A stretch of 64,000 bases of DNA, from positions 1 through 64,000 of the forward strand of contig JBGTIH010000180.1 in assembly GCA_041745765.1 (NCBI GenBank), given 5' to 3'. A program made the position numbers and the translations under genes. Below are positions 50,538-59,004 of the stretch, piece after piece (position 1 is the stretch's first letter; each line of letters opens with the position of its first letter). Origin of the DNA: JAHCHG01 sp041745765. GTDB taxonomy: Bacteria > Acidobacteriota > Blastocatellia > Pyrinomonadales > Pyrinomonadaceae. Below the pieces are notes generated by a model. The model saw only the letters and a program-made list of their open reading frames with translations, was not told where the DNA came from and ran no database searches.

Positions 50538-51434
50538 TTAAACCATTCCAACCCAGCTTTCATCGGCAACTTCGCGCCAACGCTCGCGGATTGCCTCAAA
50601 ATCTTCCGGTGTCAACTCTCCAAGGCTGATGTATTTGGCGTTTTCCTGCCAACGCTGCGGCTTGGTCGTGCCGACGATCATTGTTGAAACGCCTGGAATC
50701 GAAAGCGTAAAGCGCAGAGCTTTGGCGATTGATTCGTCCATCGAACGACTTAAAAAATCGAATTTTAATTGTTGGATTCTGTCCCAATATTCGTGATGAT
50801 ACGCTTCTTCGGGTTTTTCCTTATTGCGCCAGACGGCGTTGGCAATCGGGCGTTTGGCGATTATTCCCAGACCTTTTTTTGCCGCGAGCGGTATATTGCT
50901 ATCAATCGGCGATTGATCGGCAATCGAAACCGATGTTTGCAGTGAATCGAAAACGTTCGATTCAATCGCCGCCAGCGCGTCTTCATTGTCGCCCGAATAA
51001 CCGATATAGCGCGTATAACCTTTCTCCTGCGCGATTTTTAAGGCTTCTATCGCTTCGCCTTGTTTCAAAACTTCCGCCGAACAACTGTGTAGCTGGGCGA
51101 TGTCTATATAATCGGTTTTGAGCGTGCGCAAACTCTGCTGGATGGTTTCCAAAATTCCTTTTTTCGACCAATCTTCGCGCGAAAAAGCATCGAGCGCACC
51201 GCATTTGGTCAGCAAAAAATAATCTTTTCGCCTATGTCCAACGGCATTTCCGATCAATTCTTCGCTCGTTTTATAAGCCGCCGCCGTGTCAATCACATTC
51301 AAACCCGCATCCAGCGCGGAATTTAATAATTCTTCAACAAGTTTTTGGTTTTCATTATTCCAACCGATTTCCGCGCCGCCGAAGCCAAGCACGGAAAATT
51401 CCATATCAGTTTTGCCGAATTTTCTCTTTTCCAT
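50538..51434 (-). CDS. aldo/keto reductase
   Basis: 298 residues, (beta/alpha)8 barrel. Catalytic tetrad: Asp in VIDTAAAYKTSEELIG with Tyr, Lys in LLTKCG and His in AQLHSC. The C-terminal VSTMIVGTTKPQRWQENAKY is the NADPH-binding part. It reduces aldehydes and ketones; the substrate is unknown. It is upstream of the OYE homologue in the same direction. Confidence 0.94.
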   Translation of the reverse strand: MEKRKFGKTDMEFSVLGFGGAEIGWNNENQKLVEELLNSALDAGLNVIDTAAAYKTSEELIGNAVGHRRKDYFLLTKCGALDAFSREDWSKKGILETIQQSLRTLKTDYIDIAQLHSCSAEVLKQGEAIEALKIAQEKGYTRYIGYSGDNEDALAAIESNVFDSLQTSVSIADQSPIDSNIPLAAKKGLGIIAKRPIANAVWRNKEKPEEAYHHEYWDRIQQLKFDFLSRSMDESIAKALRFTLSIPGVSTMIVGTTKPQRWQENAKYISLGELTPEDFEAIRERWREVADESWVGMV

Positions 51435-51627
51435 AATTTTTATTTTTCAACGCAAAGTCGCAAAGTCGCGAAGACGCAAAAATTTTATAGCTTAAACTTT
51501 ATTTTGTTTCAGTGTTTTCATTTTGCCCTAAAAACTTTGCGCCTCTGCGGCTTCGCGCCACCCGCGTTAAATACTTCCCTTCAAATTTCGAGCGGAATAA
51601 ATCCGTATTTTATTTCTTCGGTCGGAC
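51435..51627. repeat. CGCAAAG-type intergenic repeat
   Basis: CAACGCAAAGTCGCAAAGTC (about 51450-51469) and a partial inverted match CTTTGCGCCTCTGCGGCTTCGCG (as words CTTTGCG, GCGGCTTCGCG, about 51535-51557) form an imperfect dyad. No gene. Confidence 0.4.
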
Positions 51628-52176
51628 TCATTTGCTTAATTCTTCTTCGAGTTTTGCTTTCAAACGCTCATCTTCTGCCGTTACGTCCGGCGCAAAACGC
51701 GCAGAGATCTCGCCGTTTTTGCCGATCAGAAATTTCTCGAAATTCCACAAAACCTCGTTCGGTTTTGAACGCTTCGAGCCGTAACCTGCCAGTTTTTCTT
51801 CCAGATCACCGTCATTTATATCTGTTTCCGGTTTCGTTTCGGTCAAATAATGATAAAGCTGATGCTGATCGTCGCCTTTGACGGAAATTTTTGAGAACAG
51901 CGGAAATTTGACATCGAAATTCGCCGAGCAAAATTCCTTTATTTCTTCTTCCGTTCCCGGTTCCTGTCCCATAAAATTGTTTGCCGGAAAACCCAAAACT
52001 TCGAAACCTTTCGCTTGATATTCGCCGTAAAGTTTCTGCAAACCTTCATATTGCGGCGTTAAACCGCATTTTGAAGCGACATTGACGACGAGCAAGACTT
52101 TGTCTTTATATTCGCCGAGGTTTGTTTCCTGCCCATCAATCGTTTTGACGGGAATTTCATAAATTTCATTTGCCAT
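51628..52176 (-). CDS. glutathione peroxidase family protein (cysteine type)
   Basis: 182 residues. The peroxidatic Cys is in VNVASKCGLTPQYEGL; the second motif FPANNFMGQEPGTEEEI keeps Gln and the Trp-containing WNFEKFLIG. The usual FPCNQF is FPANNF, so the resolving Cys must be the one further on (FCSANF). Non-selenium members mostly use thioredoxin, and trxA is in the same gene run. It detoxifies hydroperoxides. An alternative name is thioredoxin-dependent hydroperoxide peroxidase. Confidence 0.93.
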   Translation of the reverse strand: MANEIYEIPVKTIDGQETNLGEYKDKVLLVVNVASKCGLTPQYEGLQKLYGEYQAKGFEVLGFPANNFMGQEPGTEEEIKEFCSANFDVKFPLFSKISVKGDDQHQLYHYLTETKPETDINDGDLEEKLAGYGSKRSKPNEVLWNFEKFLIGKNGEISARFAPDVTAEDERLKAKLEEELSK

Positions 52177-52279
52177 ATTTTTTTTGCTTTGGAAAAGTGA
52201 AAAAGGATAAAAGTGAAAAAGCTTGATAATTTAGATTAAGCACACTTTTTCACTTTTTTACCTTCTCACTTTTCCTCTT

Positions 52280-52693
52280 TCATCTCCTTATATTTTCTAC
52301 CGAGTCCTTTATTAAATTTTCCAAAACCGTCTTGTCAATATCGCTCAAACGCTTGAAATACAAACAGCCTTTGCCGAGTTTATGTTTGCCTAATTTTGCC
52401 AGTAAGCCAGCGTTCATAAGATCGCCGTTCGTCAGATAAAGCGTCAGATTTGCCTTGCGCGGCGAAAAACCGATTTTCATCCAATCGAGTTCGCGCCCCG
52501 ATTCGTATTTTAATTGCCGGTTGCCGAATCCGATGATCGCATCGCCCCACATCTTCGGCTTCTCGCCGGTCGCTTTTTCCATCAAAGCGGCGATTTCACG
52601 GCTGTCTTCGCGTTTTTGTTCGTCTTCGATCTTATTTATAAAATCTTCGACATTTGATATTGTTTCCTTAGTTTTCAATTCAGCTTTCGCCAT
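52280..52693 (-). CDS. DUF1801 (YdhG-like) protein
   Basis: 137 residues: DFINKIEDEQKREDSREIAALMEKATGE, then KMWGDAIIGFGNRQLKY, GFSPRKANLTLYL and LGKHKLGKGCLYFKRLSDID, the full DUF1801 pattern of the YdhG/YjbR-like fold. Function unknown. The ATG is preceded by GGAGGAA, a strong ribosome site. A single gene between repeat-rich gaps. Confidence 0.88.
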   Translation of the reverse strand: MAKAELKTKETISNVEDFINKIEDEQKREDSREIAALMEKATGEKPKMWGDAIIGFGNRQLKYESGRELDWMKIGFSPRKANLTLYLTNGDLMNAGLLAKLGKHKLGKGCLYFKRLSDIDKTVLENLIKDSVENIRR

Positions 52694-52917
52694 TTTTTCC
52701 TCCGTTTAATTTTTCAACGAATTCTGATTGATGTTATTCCCTAGTCGAACTTTGAAATGTCCGTAGGCGCGAAAAAATACTTTTTCGGAATAAGGAATAA
52801 GTGAAATGTCATAGATGAAAAGTTTATATTCCAAAACGATTTATCAATTTTCACTTCTTACTTATTCCACGCGTAAAAATTTCTTTATTCAAAGACCCGC
52901 TGGTGAATACCGTTTTT

Positions 52918-53559
52918 TTAATCTCTTTCTTTTCTGATGACCAGCAAACCGTCGCGCACGGCAAATAAAATATTGCTGACTCTTTCATCCGCTTGAATTT
53001 TCCGGCTGAATTCTTTTAAGGCAATCGTGCTTTCATCCTTGTTCGTTTCCGTGTCCAAAACATTGCCGCTCCATAAGACATTGTCTGCCAGAATAATTCC
53101 GCCGACGCGCATTTTCGGGAAAATCAGATCGTAATAATTTTTATAATTCGGTTTATCGGCATCAATAAAAACGAGATCGAAGGTTTCATCAAGTGTCGGA
53201 ATGATTTCCAGTGCATCGCCCAAACGTCCGTCAATTTTGTCGTTTAAATCCGATTTCGCCCAGAAACTGCGGGCAATCGCGTGTGTTTCGGGCTGAATGT
53301 CGAGCGTGATGATTTTGCCGTCTTCCTTCAAGCCTTCCGCCAGACAGAGTGCGGAATATCCCATATAAGTTCCGATTTCCAGAATCCGGCGCGGCGCGAG
53401 CATTTTGCTGAACATCGCCAGCAGGCGACCTTGATAAAAGCCCGAAAGCATTGATTTATCAGCCCGTTCGTCATAGGTTTTCCGGCGCAGTTCGCGCAAA
53501 AGTTCTGACTCGGCAGAAGTATGTCTTTCCGCGTAATCTTGGATTTTTTCATCAATCAT
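52918..53559 (-). CDS. cation-dependent O-methyltransferase (COMT-like)
   Basis: 213 residues of the class I SAM-dependent methyltransferase family 3. SAM motif RILEIGTYMGYSAL, TLDIQPE, metal-binding FDLVFIDADKPNYKNYYD and the GGIILADNVLWSGNV strand. It methylates hydroxyl groups of catechol-like molecules; the substrate is not deducible. It stands alone, near the MDR gene. Confidence 0.93.
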   Translation of the reverse strand: MIDEKIQDYAERHTSAESELLRELRRKTYDERADKSMLSGFYQGRLLAMFSKMLAPRRILEIGTYMGYSALCLAEGLKEDGKIITLDIQPETHAIARSFWAKSDLNDKIDGRLGDALEIIPTLDETFDLVFIDADKPNYKNYYDLIFPKMRVGGIILADNVLWSGNVLDTETNKDESTIALKEFSRKIQADERVSNILFAVRDGLLVIRKERD

Positions 53560-53619
53560 AAACTTAAATATAGCGCGAAAACCACGATAAAAAATCGCGT
53601 GATTCGCGGATTTCAGCGT

Positions 53620-54624
53620 TTAGAATTTTACAACTATTTTTCCGAAATGCGCTCCGGCTTCCATAAATTTTAGAGCGTCTTTTACTTCGGAAAACCCGAA
53701 AGTTTTATCAATCACGGGTTTAATTTTTGTCTGCGAAATCATCCGGTTCATATCTTCGAACATCTGCCGCGAACCGACGAAAATGCCGTGCATTCTGATA
53801 GACTTTTGCAAAATCGAAACCGGATTGATGCCGTCGCCCTGCGTTAAAACACCGATAACAGCGATGTGTCCGCCCATTTTTACGCAGCTGACGCTTTTTT
53901 TCATCGTTCCCGCGCCGCCGACTTCGACAATTGAATCAACGCCGCGTTTTTCGGTTAATTCCAAAACCGCACGATCCCAATCTTCGCGCTTTTTGTAGTT
54001 TATTAAATCGTTTGCGCCCAAATCTTTAGCGCGTTCCAATTTCTCATCGGAACTCGACGTAATGATCGTTCGCGCGCCGAAATGCGCGGCGAATTGCAGC
54101 GCGAAGATCGAAACTCCGCCCGTGCCTTGCAGCAGAACGATGTCGTCCGGTTTCAAGCTTCCCGAACAAAAAAGCGCGTGATAAGCCGTAATCGCCGCAC
54201 ACGGCAGAGTTGCGGCTTCTTCGTAGGAAAGATTTTCGGGAACGGCGACCAGCGCTTTTTCGTCAAACGCGCCGAATTCGCGCAAAACGCCGTCGAGATC
54301 GCCGCCGAGCGCGGTTCGCGCTTTTTGAAAATCAATCGCGCCGTCAATCCAGCCCTGCATAAAGATCGGCATTACGCGGTCGCCGACCTTGAATTTATTG
54401 ACGTTTGTGCCGGTTTCGACGACTTCGCCCGCGCCGTCCGAAAAAGGCACGAGCGGCGTTTTCAGTTTCGGATTATACCAACCGTTGACCATCATCAAAT
54501 CTCTATAATTGAGCGATGCGGCGTGAAATTTCACCAAAACTTCATCATCCGAAGGCTTCGGCACGTCGCGTTCGGTCAAGGTCAGTTTGTCTATTCCGAA
54601 TTCGTTTATCTCAAAAACTTTCAT
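53620..54624 (-). CDS. NAD(P)-dependent medium-chain alcohol dehydrogenase-like protein
   Basis: 334 residues: SLNYRDLMMVNGWYNPKLKTPLVPFSDGAGEVVETG, ATLPCAAITAYHAL, LLQGTGGVSIFALQFA and the closing FMEAGAHFGKIVVKF. Zinc ligands of classical alcohol dehydrogenases are lacking. It is a YogA/AST-type MDR with unknown substrate, the fourth MDR of the 37-55 kb run. Confidence 0.92.
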   Translation of the reverse strand: MKVFEINEFGIDKLTLTERDVPKPSDDEVLVKFHAASLNYRDLMMVNGWYNPKLKTPLVPFSDGAGEVVETGTNVNKFKVGDRVMPIFMQGWIDGAIDFQKARTALGGDLDGVLREFGAFDEKALVAVPENLSYEEAATLPCAAITAYHALFCSGSLKPDDIVLLQGTGGVSIFALQFAAHFGARTIITSSSDEKLERAKDLGANDLINYKKREDWDRAVLELTEKRGVDSIVEVGGAGTMKKSVSCVKMGGHIAVIGVLTQGDGINPVSILQKSIRMHGIFVGSRQMFEDMNRMISQTKIKPVIDKTFGFSEVKDALKFMEAGAHFGKIVVKF

Positions 54625-54635
54625 AATTTTAATTA

Positions 54636-54716
54636 ACCGCGAAAGAGGCGAAAGCCGCTGAAATTTATAGACAGGAAGATTATTTTCAGCATTTTACGCA
54701 TCATTCGCGGTCAAAC
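54636..54716. repeat. CGCGAAAG-type intergenic dyad
   Basis: AACCGCGAAAGAGGCGAAAG (54636-54655) and an imperfect inverted end ATTCGCGGTC (about 54704-54713) fill the gap between the MDR and YceI genes. Same family as 5852-6015 and 38634-38700. Confidence 0.45.
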
Positions 54717-54718
54717 TT

Positions 54719-55399
54719 TTAATTTTTCTTAGGGCTTCGCAGATTCAATTTGATAACGACATCATCCCGAATCAAATCGTCGGTTTTTCCGGTATAAACG
54801 ATGCCGAAATCCTTACGGTTGATCGAAAATTCCGTTTCAACGGCAACTTCCGCGTCGCTAACCGTAATTTTTGCCGGAAACGTAATTGATTTGGTTTGTC
54901 CGTGCAGATTGAAATCGCCCGTAACCGTGTAATTATCCGCGCCTTTTGCCGAATCGGGAACGATCTTTGTCGAAGTAAAAGTCGCTTTCGGATATTTTGC
55001 GACATCGAAGAAATCCGCTGTTTTCAGATGATCGGTCAAACCGTCCGCATCGGTATAAACGGAATTCACATCAATTTCAACCGAAACTTTGCTTTCTTCC
55101 GGTTTTTTGTTGACGAGATCAATATTTCCCGAAAATTCCTTAAAACCGCCGTCGTGTTTGCCCGTAACTTTTGAGCCGGTAAATTCGATCTTCGAGTTTT
55201 CAGGCGTAAGCGGCAAAGCGCCGGTTGCGGCGGGCGCACCGGCATTTGAAGCTGTGTTGCCGGTCGCCGCATTTGTATTTTTCGCCGCCGAATTTGTTGT
55301 TGAATCGGTAGTTTGCGCCTTCGGTTTGTTAGCTGCCGGATCTTCGCAAGCCGTCATCAACAGACTGAAACTTAATGCTAAAAAAAGTAATTTTTTCAT
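54719..55399 (-). CDS. YceI-family lipoprotein
   Basis: 226 residues. Lipoprotein signal MKKLLFLALSFSLLMTAC with Cys18 lipidated, then a low-complexity Ala/Asn/Thr linker (about 20-60) and a YceI lipocalin-like barrel: LTPENSKIEFTGSKVTGKHDGGFKEFSG, TDADGLTDHLKTADFFDVAKYPKATF, GDFNLHGQTKSITFPAKI and EFSINRKDFGIVY. YceI proteins bind isoprenoid or fatty-acid-like molecules, here at the envelope. The gene closes a unit with thioredoxin-like and DoxX genes. Confidence 0.93.
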   Translation of the reverse strand: MKKLLFLALSFSLLMTACEDPAANKPKAQTTDSTTNSAAKNTNAATGNTASNAGAPAATGALPLTPENSKIEFTGSKVTGKHDGGFKEFSGNIDLVNKKPEESKVSVEIDVNSVYTDADGLTDHLKTADFFDVAKYPKATFTSTKIVPDSAKGADNYTVTGDFNLHGQTKSITFPAKITVSDAEVAVETEFSINRKDFGIVYTGKTDDLIRDDVVIKLNLRSPKKN

Positions 55400-55420
55400 T
55401 TTTTTCCAACCTCTTTTTTT

Positions 55421-56038
55421 TTATTTTGTTGTTGCTTTTTTATTCTGAAAACTTCCCCATTTGCTCACTAATTCTTCAAATTCCCTCTGAAGCGATTGCT
55501 CTTTATCTTTGATGTACCAACGCTGCAAATTTTCCATCATCAAAGGTTTTTCCATTCCGCTTTCGCGCATTTCCAGAAAATAACCCATCGCCTCTCTCGG
55601 TCGCGGTCCCCAAGTTCCGAGTTCTTCGAGCGTTTCCGCATCCAAAGCAATCAATTTCGGAATCGAACGTGCGTTATTTGTTAAATACTTGTCCATCAAT
55701 TCCAAATTTTCATCGCGCAAAACATAACGTGTTTCGATATTTGAATTGAAATGTGCGATTTTTTCGATTACCGGAATATTCTGCGCCGCGTCGCCGCACC
55801 AACCTTCCGTGATAATCAGCCAGATCATTTTGCGCTCAACCGATTCAGTAATTTTTTTCAAAGAATCGTCTATTTCCAAAGTATTTCCGAGCCGTTTCAT
55901 TCTCTGCCGATTTATTTTCGCATAATTAAACATTGCTTCCGATTGATTTGTTCCGGTTGTTTTTCCTTCTATTAACAGATCATCAATCAGCATTATGTAT
56001 TCGGCATATTCCATTGATTTTTCAATATATTCTTTCAT
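55421..56038 (-). CDS. thioredoxin-fold protein with WCGDAAQ motif
   Basis: 205 residues. The central IITEGWCGDAAQNIPVIEK keeps one Cys where thioredoxins have CxxC, and SIPKLIALD supplies the cis-Pro. Long helical N- and C-terminal parts are typical of this uncharacterised group, often annotated as thioredoxin family protein. With only one Cys it may be a thiol carrier or chaperone rather than a classical reductase. It follows doxX by 19 bp and precedes YceI by 21 bp. Confidence 0.88.
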   Translation of the reverse strand: MKEYIEKSMEYAEYIMLIDDLLIEGKTTGTNQSEAMFNYAKINRQRMKRLGNTLEIDDSLKKITESVERKMIWLIITEGWCGDAAQNIPVIEKIAHFNSNIETRYVLRDENLELMDKYLTNNARSIPKLIALDAETLEELGTWGPRPREAMGYFLEMRESGMEKPLMMENLQRWYIKDKEQSLQREFEELVSKWGSFQNKKATTK

Positions 56039-56057
56039 AAATCACAAAATTTTTCAC

Positions 56058-56453
56058 TTAATCTTTTTTCCAGATCAATCTATCCAAACTCCACGCTCCG
56101 CCGCCGGCAAAAAACAGGTAGAAAAACACAAAACAATAAAGCACGGCAAGCTCGCCTTTATTGACAATCGGCAAAAACGCATTCAAACCGTGCGCCATAA
56201 AATACGCAACCGCCATCAAACCGCTCATTATAAATGCCGTCGGGCGGGTAAATAATCCGATCAGAATCAAAATTCCACCGACAAGTTCGAGTCCGCCCGC
56301 ACCGTATTTAACAAATGCCGGAACTTCGCCCTTAAATTCCGAAGGCGGAAAATTAAAAAGTTTTTGTGTTCCGTGCCATAAAAATAAAAAGCCCGTAATA
56401 ATCCGTAAAATACTTAAAACCTGCGGCGACCACTTTGCTAAAGTTTCATTCAT
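56058..56453 (-). CDS. DoxX-family membrane protein
   Basis: 131 residues with four membrane segments: ITGFLFLWHGTQKLF, GGLELVGGILILIGLFTRP, FIMSGLMAVAYFM and LAVLYCFVFFYLFFAGG. DoxX proteins have been linked to thiol and redox homeostasis in the membrane. A TTTGTAAC-N7-GCTACAAA palindrome 33 bp upstream suggests control by the Rrf2 protein encoded next. It heads the doxX, thioredoxin-like, yceI unit. Confidence 0.93.
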   Translation of the reverse strand: MNETLAKWSPQVLSILRIITGFLFLWHGTQKLFNFPPSEFKGEVPAFVKYGAGGLELVGGILILIGLFTRPTAFIMSGLMAVAYFMAHGLNAFLPIVNKGELAVLYCFVFFYLFFAGGGAWSLDRLIWKKD

Positions 56454-56485
56454 TTATCATTTTTCCTCACAATAAAATTAATAAT

Positions 56486-56508
56486 TTTGTAACAATCATT
56501 GCTACAAA
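56486..56508. promoter_or_regulatory. candidate Rrf2 operator upstream of doxX
   Basis: TTTGTAAC-N7-GCTACAAA, 8-bp arms matching at 7 of 8 positions. It has the same total length and arm sequence as the sites at 56986-57008 and 39152-39174. Confidence 0.6.
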
Positions 56509-56542
56509 TGAACTTAAAAAAACTTTAATAAACTTTTATGTT

Positions 56543-56986
56543 TCAGTCTGTTTTACCCGAAATAATTTCTCCTGATTCAATTGATTTTAAAACATCCGCC
56601 AGAGAATATTTGACGAGTTTTTCTTCGATTGCGGTGTCAATATCTTTCTGCAAATGACATAAAACTGCTTCGATATTTTTGCCGACCGGACATTTTACAT
56701 TCGGTTTTTGGCGATGCAGAGCAAAAGAGTCTCCCGGCAAAACAGCTTGATAAATTTCATTTAAACGGATTTCGTCCGCCTGTTTTGCCAGACGCGTTCC
56801 GCCGCTTGCGCCTTTTTGCGAAACGACGAGATTTGCCTGCTGCAAATGACACAAAAGTCGCCGAATGACCACCGCATTCGTATTGACACTTTTCGCCAGA
56901 TATTCGGACTTGACCATTTCATCCTCGTTTTTTGCGAGCATTGCCATAACGTGAATTGAAATTGCAAATTGTGAATTTGATGCCAT
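56543..56986 (-). CDS. Rrf2-family transcriptional regulator
   Basis: 147 residues with a winged HTH (SEYLAKSVNTNAVVIRRLLCHLQQANLV and KGASGGTRLAK, typical Rrf2 wing). Only two cysteines, Cys99 and Cys110, lie in the region where IscR/NsrR hold an iron-sulfur cluster, so it may be a thiol-based sensor of the YwnA type rather than a cluster protein. A palindrome covers its own start codon, pointing to autorepression. Confidence 0.92.
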   Translation of the reverse strand: MASNSQFAISIHVMAMLAKNEDEMVKSEYLAKSVNTNAVVIRRLLCHLQQANLVVSQKGASGGTRLAKQADEIRLNEIYQAVLPGDSFALHRQKPNVKCPVGKNIEAVLCHLQKDIDTAIEEKLVKYSLADVLKSIESGEIISGKTD

Positions 56987-57008
56987 TTGTAATAATTGTA
57001 GTTACAAA
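56986..57008. promoter_or_regulatory. candidate Rrf2 operator over the rrf2 start codon
   Basis: TTTGTAAT-N7-GTTACAAA, 8-bp arms matching at 7 of 8 positions. It overlaps the first base of the rrf2 ATG and its ribosome-binding zone, so a bound dimer would block expression. Confidence 0.6.
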
Positions 57009-57149
57009 TAAAAACAATGTCAAACCGAAACCGATTCATTTTTTGAACCACAGAGTTTGAAATTATAAGTGAAAATATGAAATAACCTTACTGTAAGATA
57101 AAATTTCAAAACACAAACAGATTTCGATAATTGGTAGTGAAATTCAGCA

Positions 57150-58844
57150 ATGAACTGGTTGACTTTAATATCTGAAAATCCGTTTTACGAGTTTGCAATA
57201 ATTCTGTCTTTAGCGGCTTTGCTGGGCGCAATCGGGCAATTTTTAAGACAGCCGCTGATTGTAATGTTTATTGCGCTCGGAATTCTTGTCGGACCGTCCG
57301 TTTTAGACATCGTTAAATCCAAAGACAATATTCATCTGCTGGCGGAGATCGGCATCGCCATTTTATTATTTATCGTCGGACTGAAACTCGATTTGCGGAT
57401 CATCAAATCGAGCGGCAAAATCGCGCTGATGACCGGACTCGGGCAGGTCATCTTTACTTCTCTGTTCGGATATCTGATCGGGCTGGCTCTTGGCTTTTCT
57501 TCGCTGCACAGTTTTTATATCGCCGTCGCGCTGACATTTTCCAGCACGATCATCATCGTCAAACTGCTGTCCGACAAAAAGGAAATTGACTCGCTGCACG
57601 GGCAGATCGCCATCGGTTTTCTGATCGTTCAGGACATCGTTGTCATTTTGGTGATGATTATTTTGTCGGCGATGCGGCAGAGCCAAAACACTTCGCTGAC
57701 GCAGGATATTGTAAAAACACTTCTCTCCGGCGGCGTTCTTCTGGCGGTTACTCTGATTGCTATGCGCTGGATTATTCCGCGTCTGAGCTTTTTCCTCGCA
57801 AAATCTCAGGAAATGCTGACTTTGTTTGCAATCGCCTGGGCGGTAACGCTGGCTTCCGCCGGAGAATTGATCGGTTTTAGCGGCGAAGTCAGTGCGTTTC
57901 TCGCCGGCGTAAGCCTCGCTTCTTCGGATTTTAAGGACGTGATCAGCAGCCGTCTGGTCAGTTTGCGGGATTTTTTACTGCTTTTCTTTTTCGTCAATTT
58001 GGGCGCGAATCTCGATCTTTCGGTTATCGGCGGACAGGTTGTTCCCGCCATCATATTTTCGCTTTTCGTCCTCATCGGAAATCCGATTATCGTTTTGATC
58101 ATTATGGGCGCGATGGGTTACAGAAAGAGAACTTCGTTTCTGGCGGGTTTGACGGTTGCTCAGATCAGCGAATTTTCCCTGATCTTTGCCGGATTAGGAT
58201 TAGCGGTCGGGCATATTACCGAGCAAACCGTCGGTTTGATCACGCTTGTCGGTTTGATCACCATCGGACTTTCAACTTATCTGATTCTCTATTCGCATCA
58301 GATTTATGAAGTGATCGCGCCCGCTCTCAGCATTTTTCAAAGAAAAAATCCGTATCGCGAAGCCGATCATATTGATGATGAAAAAAAGGATTATGACGTG
58401 ATAATCATCGGTTTGGGACGATTCGGAAAGCGTCTGGCGGAAATGCTCGACGCGCATCCCACAATCAATTATCTGGGCGTTGACTTTGATCCGTCGGTCG
58501 TCAAATCGCGTCAGGCAAACGGAAAAGACATCATCTACGGCGACATCGAAGACCCGGAATTATTAGATCAGATTCCGTTTCGTGAAACGAAATGCATTGT
58601 CAGCACAGTCAAAGAAGCGGAAAGTTCAAAGCAATTGATCAAATCTCTGCGTCGGGAAAATTATGAAGGAAAAATTTTTCTGACGGCGATTAATGAAACC
58701 GATTACGAATTCCTGAAGGATTTCGGTGCGGATCAGGTTTTATTACCGCATCAGATGGCGGCGACAAATTTTTATAATTCCTACTTGCTGGATTTATTGA
58801 CGGAAAAAACTAATCCCGAAACAAAAAACCCAGTCGCCGAATAG
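57150..58844 (+). CDS. KefB-like cation:proton antiporter (CPA2) with TrkA-N domain
   Basis: 564 residues. About 12 membrane segments fill residues 10-390 (GQFLRQPLIVMFIALGILVGP, FSSTIIIVKLLSDKKEIDSLHGQ with the conserved region of CPA2 transporters, GFLIVQDIVVILVM). A cytosolic TrkA-N domain follows (VIIIGLGRFGKRLAEML, VDFDPSVV). It moves K+ or Na+ against protons; in KefB/KefC the domain responds to thiol adducts and NADH, which fits the redox genes nearby. Divergent from rrf2. Confidence 0.95.
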   Translation: MNWLTLISENPFYEFAIILSLAALLGAIGQFLRQPLIVMFIALGILVGPSVLDIVKSKDNIHLLAEIGIAILLFIVGLKLDLRIIKSSGKIALMTGLGQVIFTSLFGYLIGLALGFSSLHSFYIAVALTFSSTIIIVKLLSDKKEIDSLHGQIAIGFLIVQDIVVILVMIILSAMRQSQNTSLTQDIVKTLLSGGVLLAVTLIAMRWIIPRLSFFLAKSQEMLTLFAIAWAVTLASAGELIGFSGEVSAFLAGVSLASSDFKDVISSRLVSLRDFLLLFFFVNLGANLDLSVIGGQVVPAIIFSLFVLIGNPIIVLIIMGAMGYRKRTSFLAGLTVAQISEFSLIFAGLGLAVGHITEQTVGLITLVGLITIGLSTYLILYSHQIYEVIAPALSIFQRKNPYREADHIDDEKKDYDVIIIGLGRFGKRLAEMLDAHPTINYLGVDFDPSVVKSRQANGKDIIYGDIEDPELLDQIPFRETKCIVSTVKEAESSKQLIKSLRRENYEGKIFLTAINETDYEFLKDFGADQVLLPHQMAATNFYNSYLLDLLTEKTNPETKNPVAE

Positions 58845-59004
58845 TGGTAAAAATCAAAGCTACTCCGCCGCTGATTAATAAATTAACTGACATAAAACCG
58901 TAAAAGCGGAAACTCAGAAAAGACTACCGGATTGTTTGATAATACCTGCGTCAAACTTTTCGTCAATGCGTTTCCAATTTCCACCTGCGCCGATTGTCAT
59001 TTCA

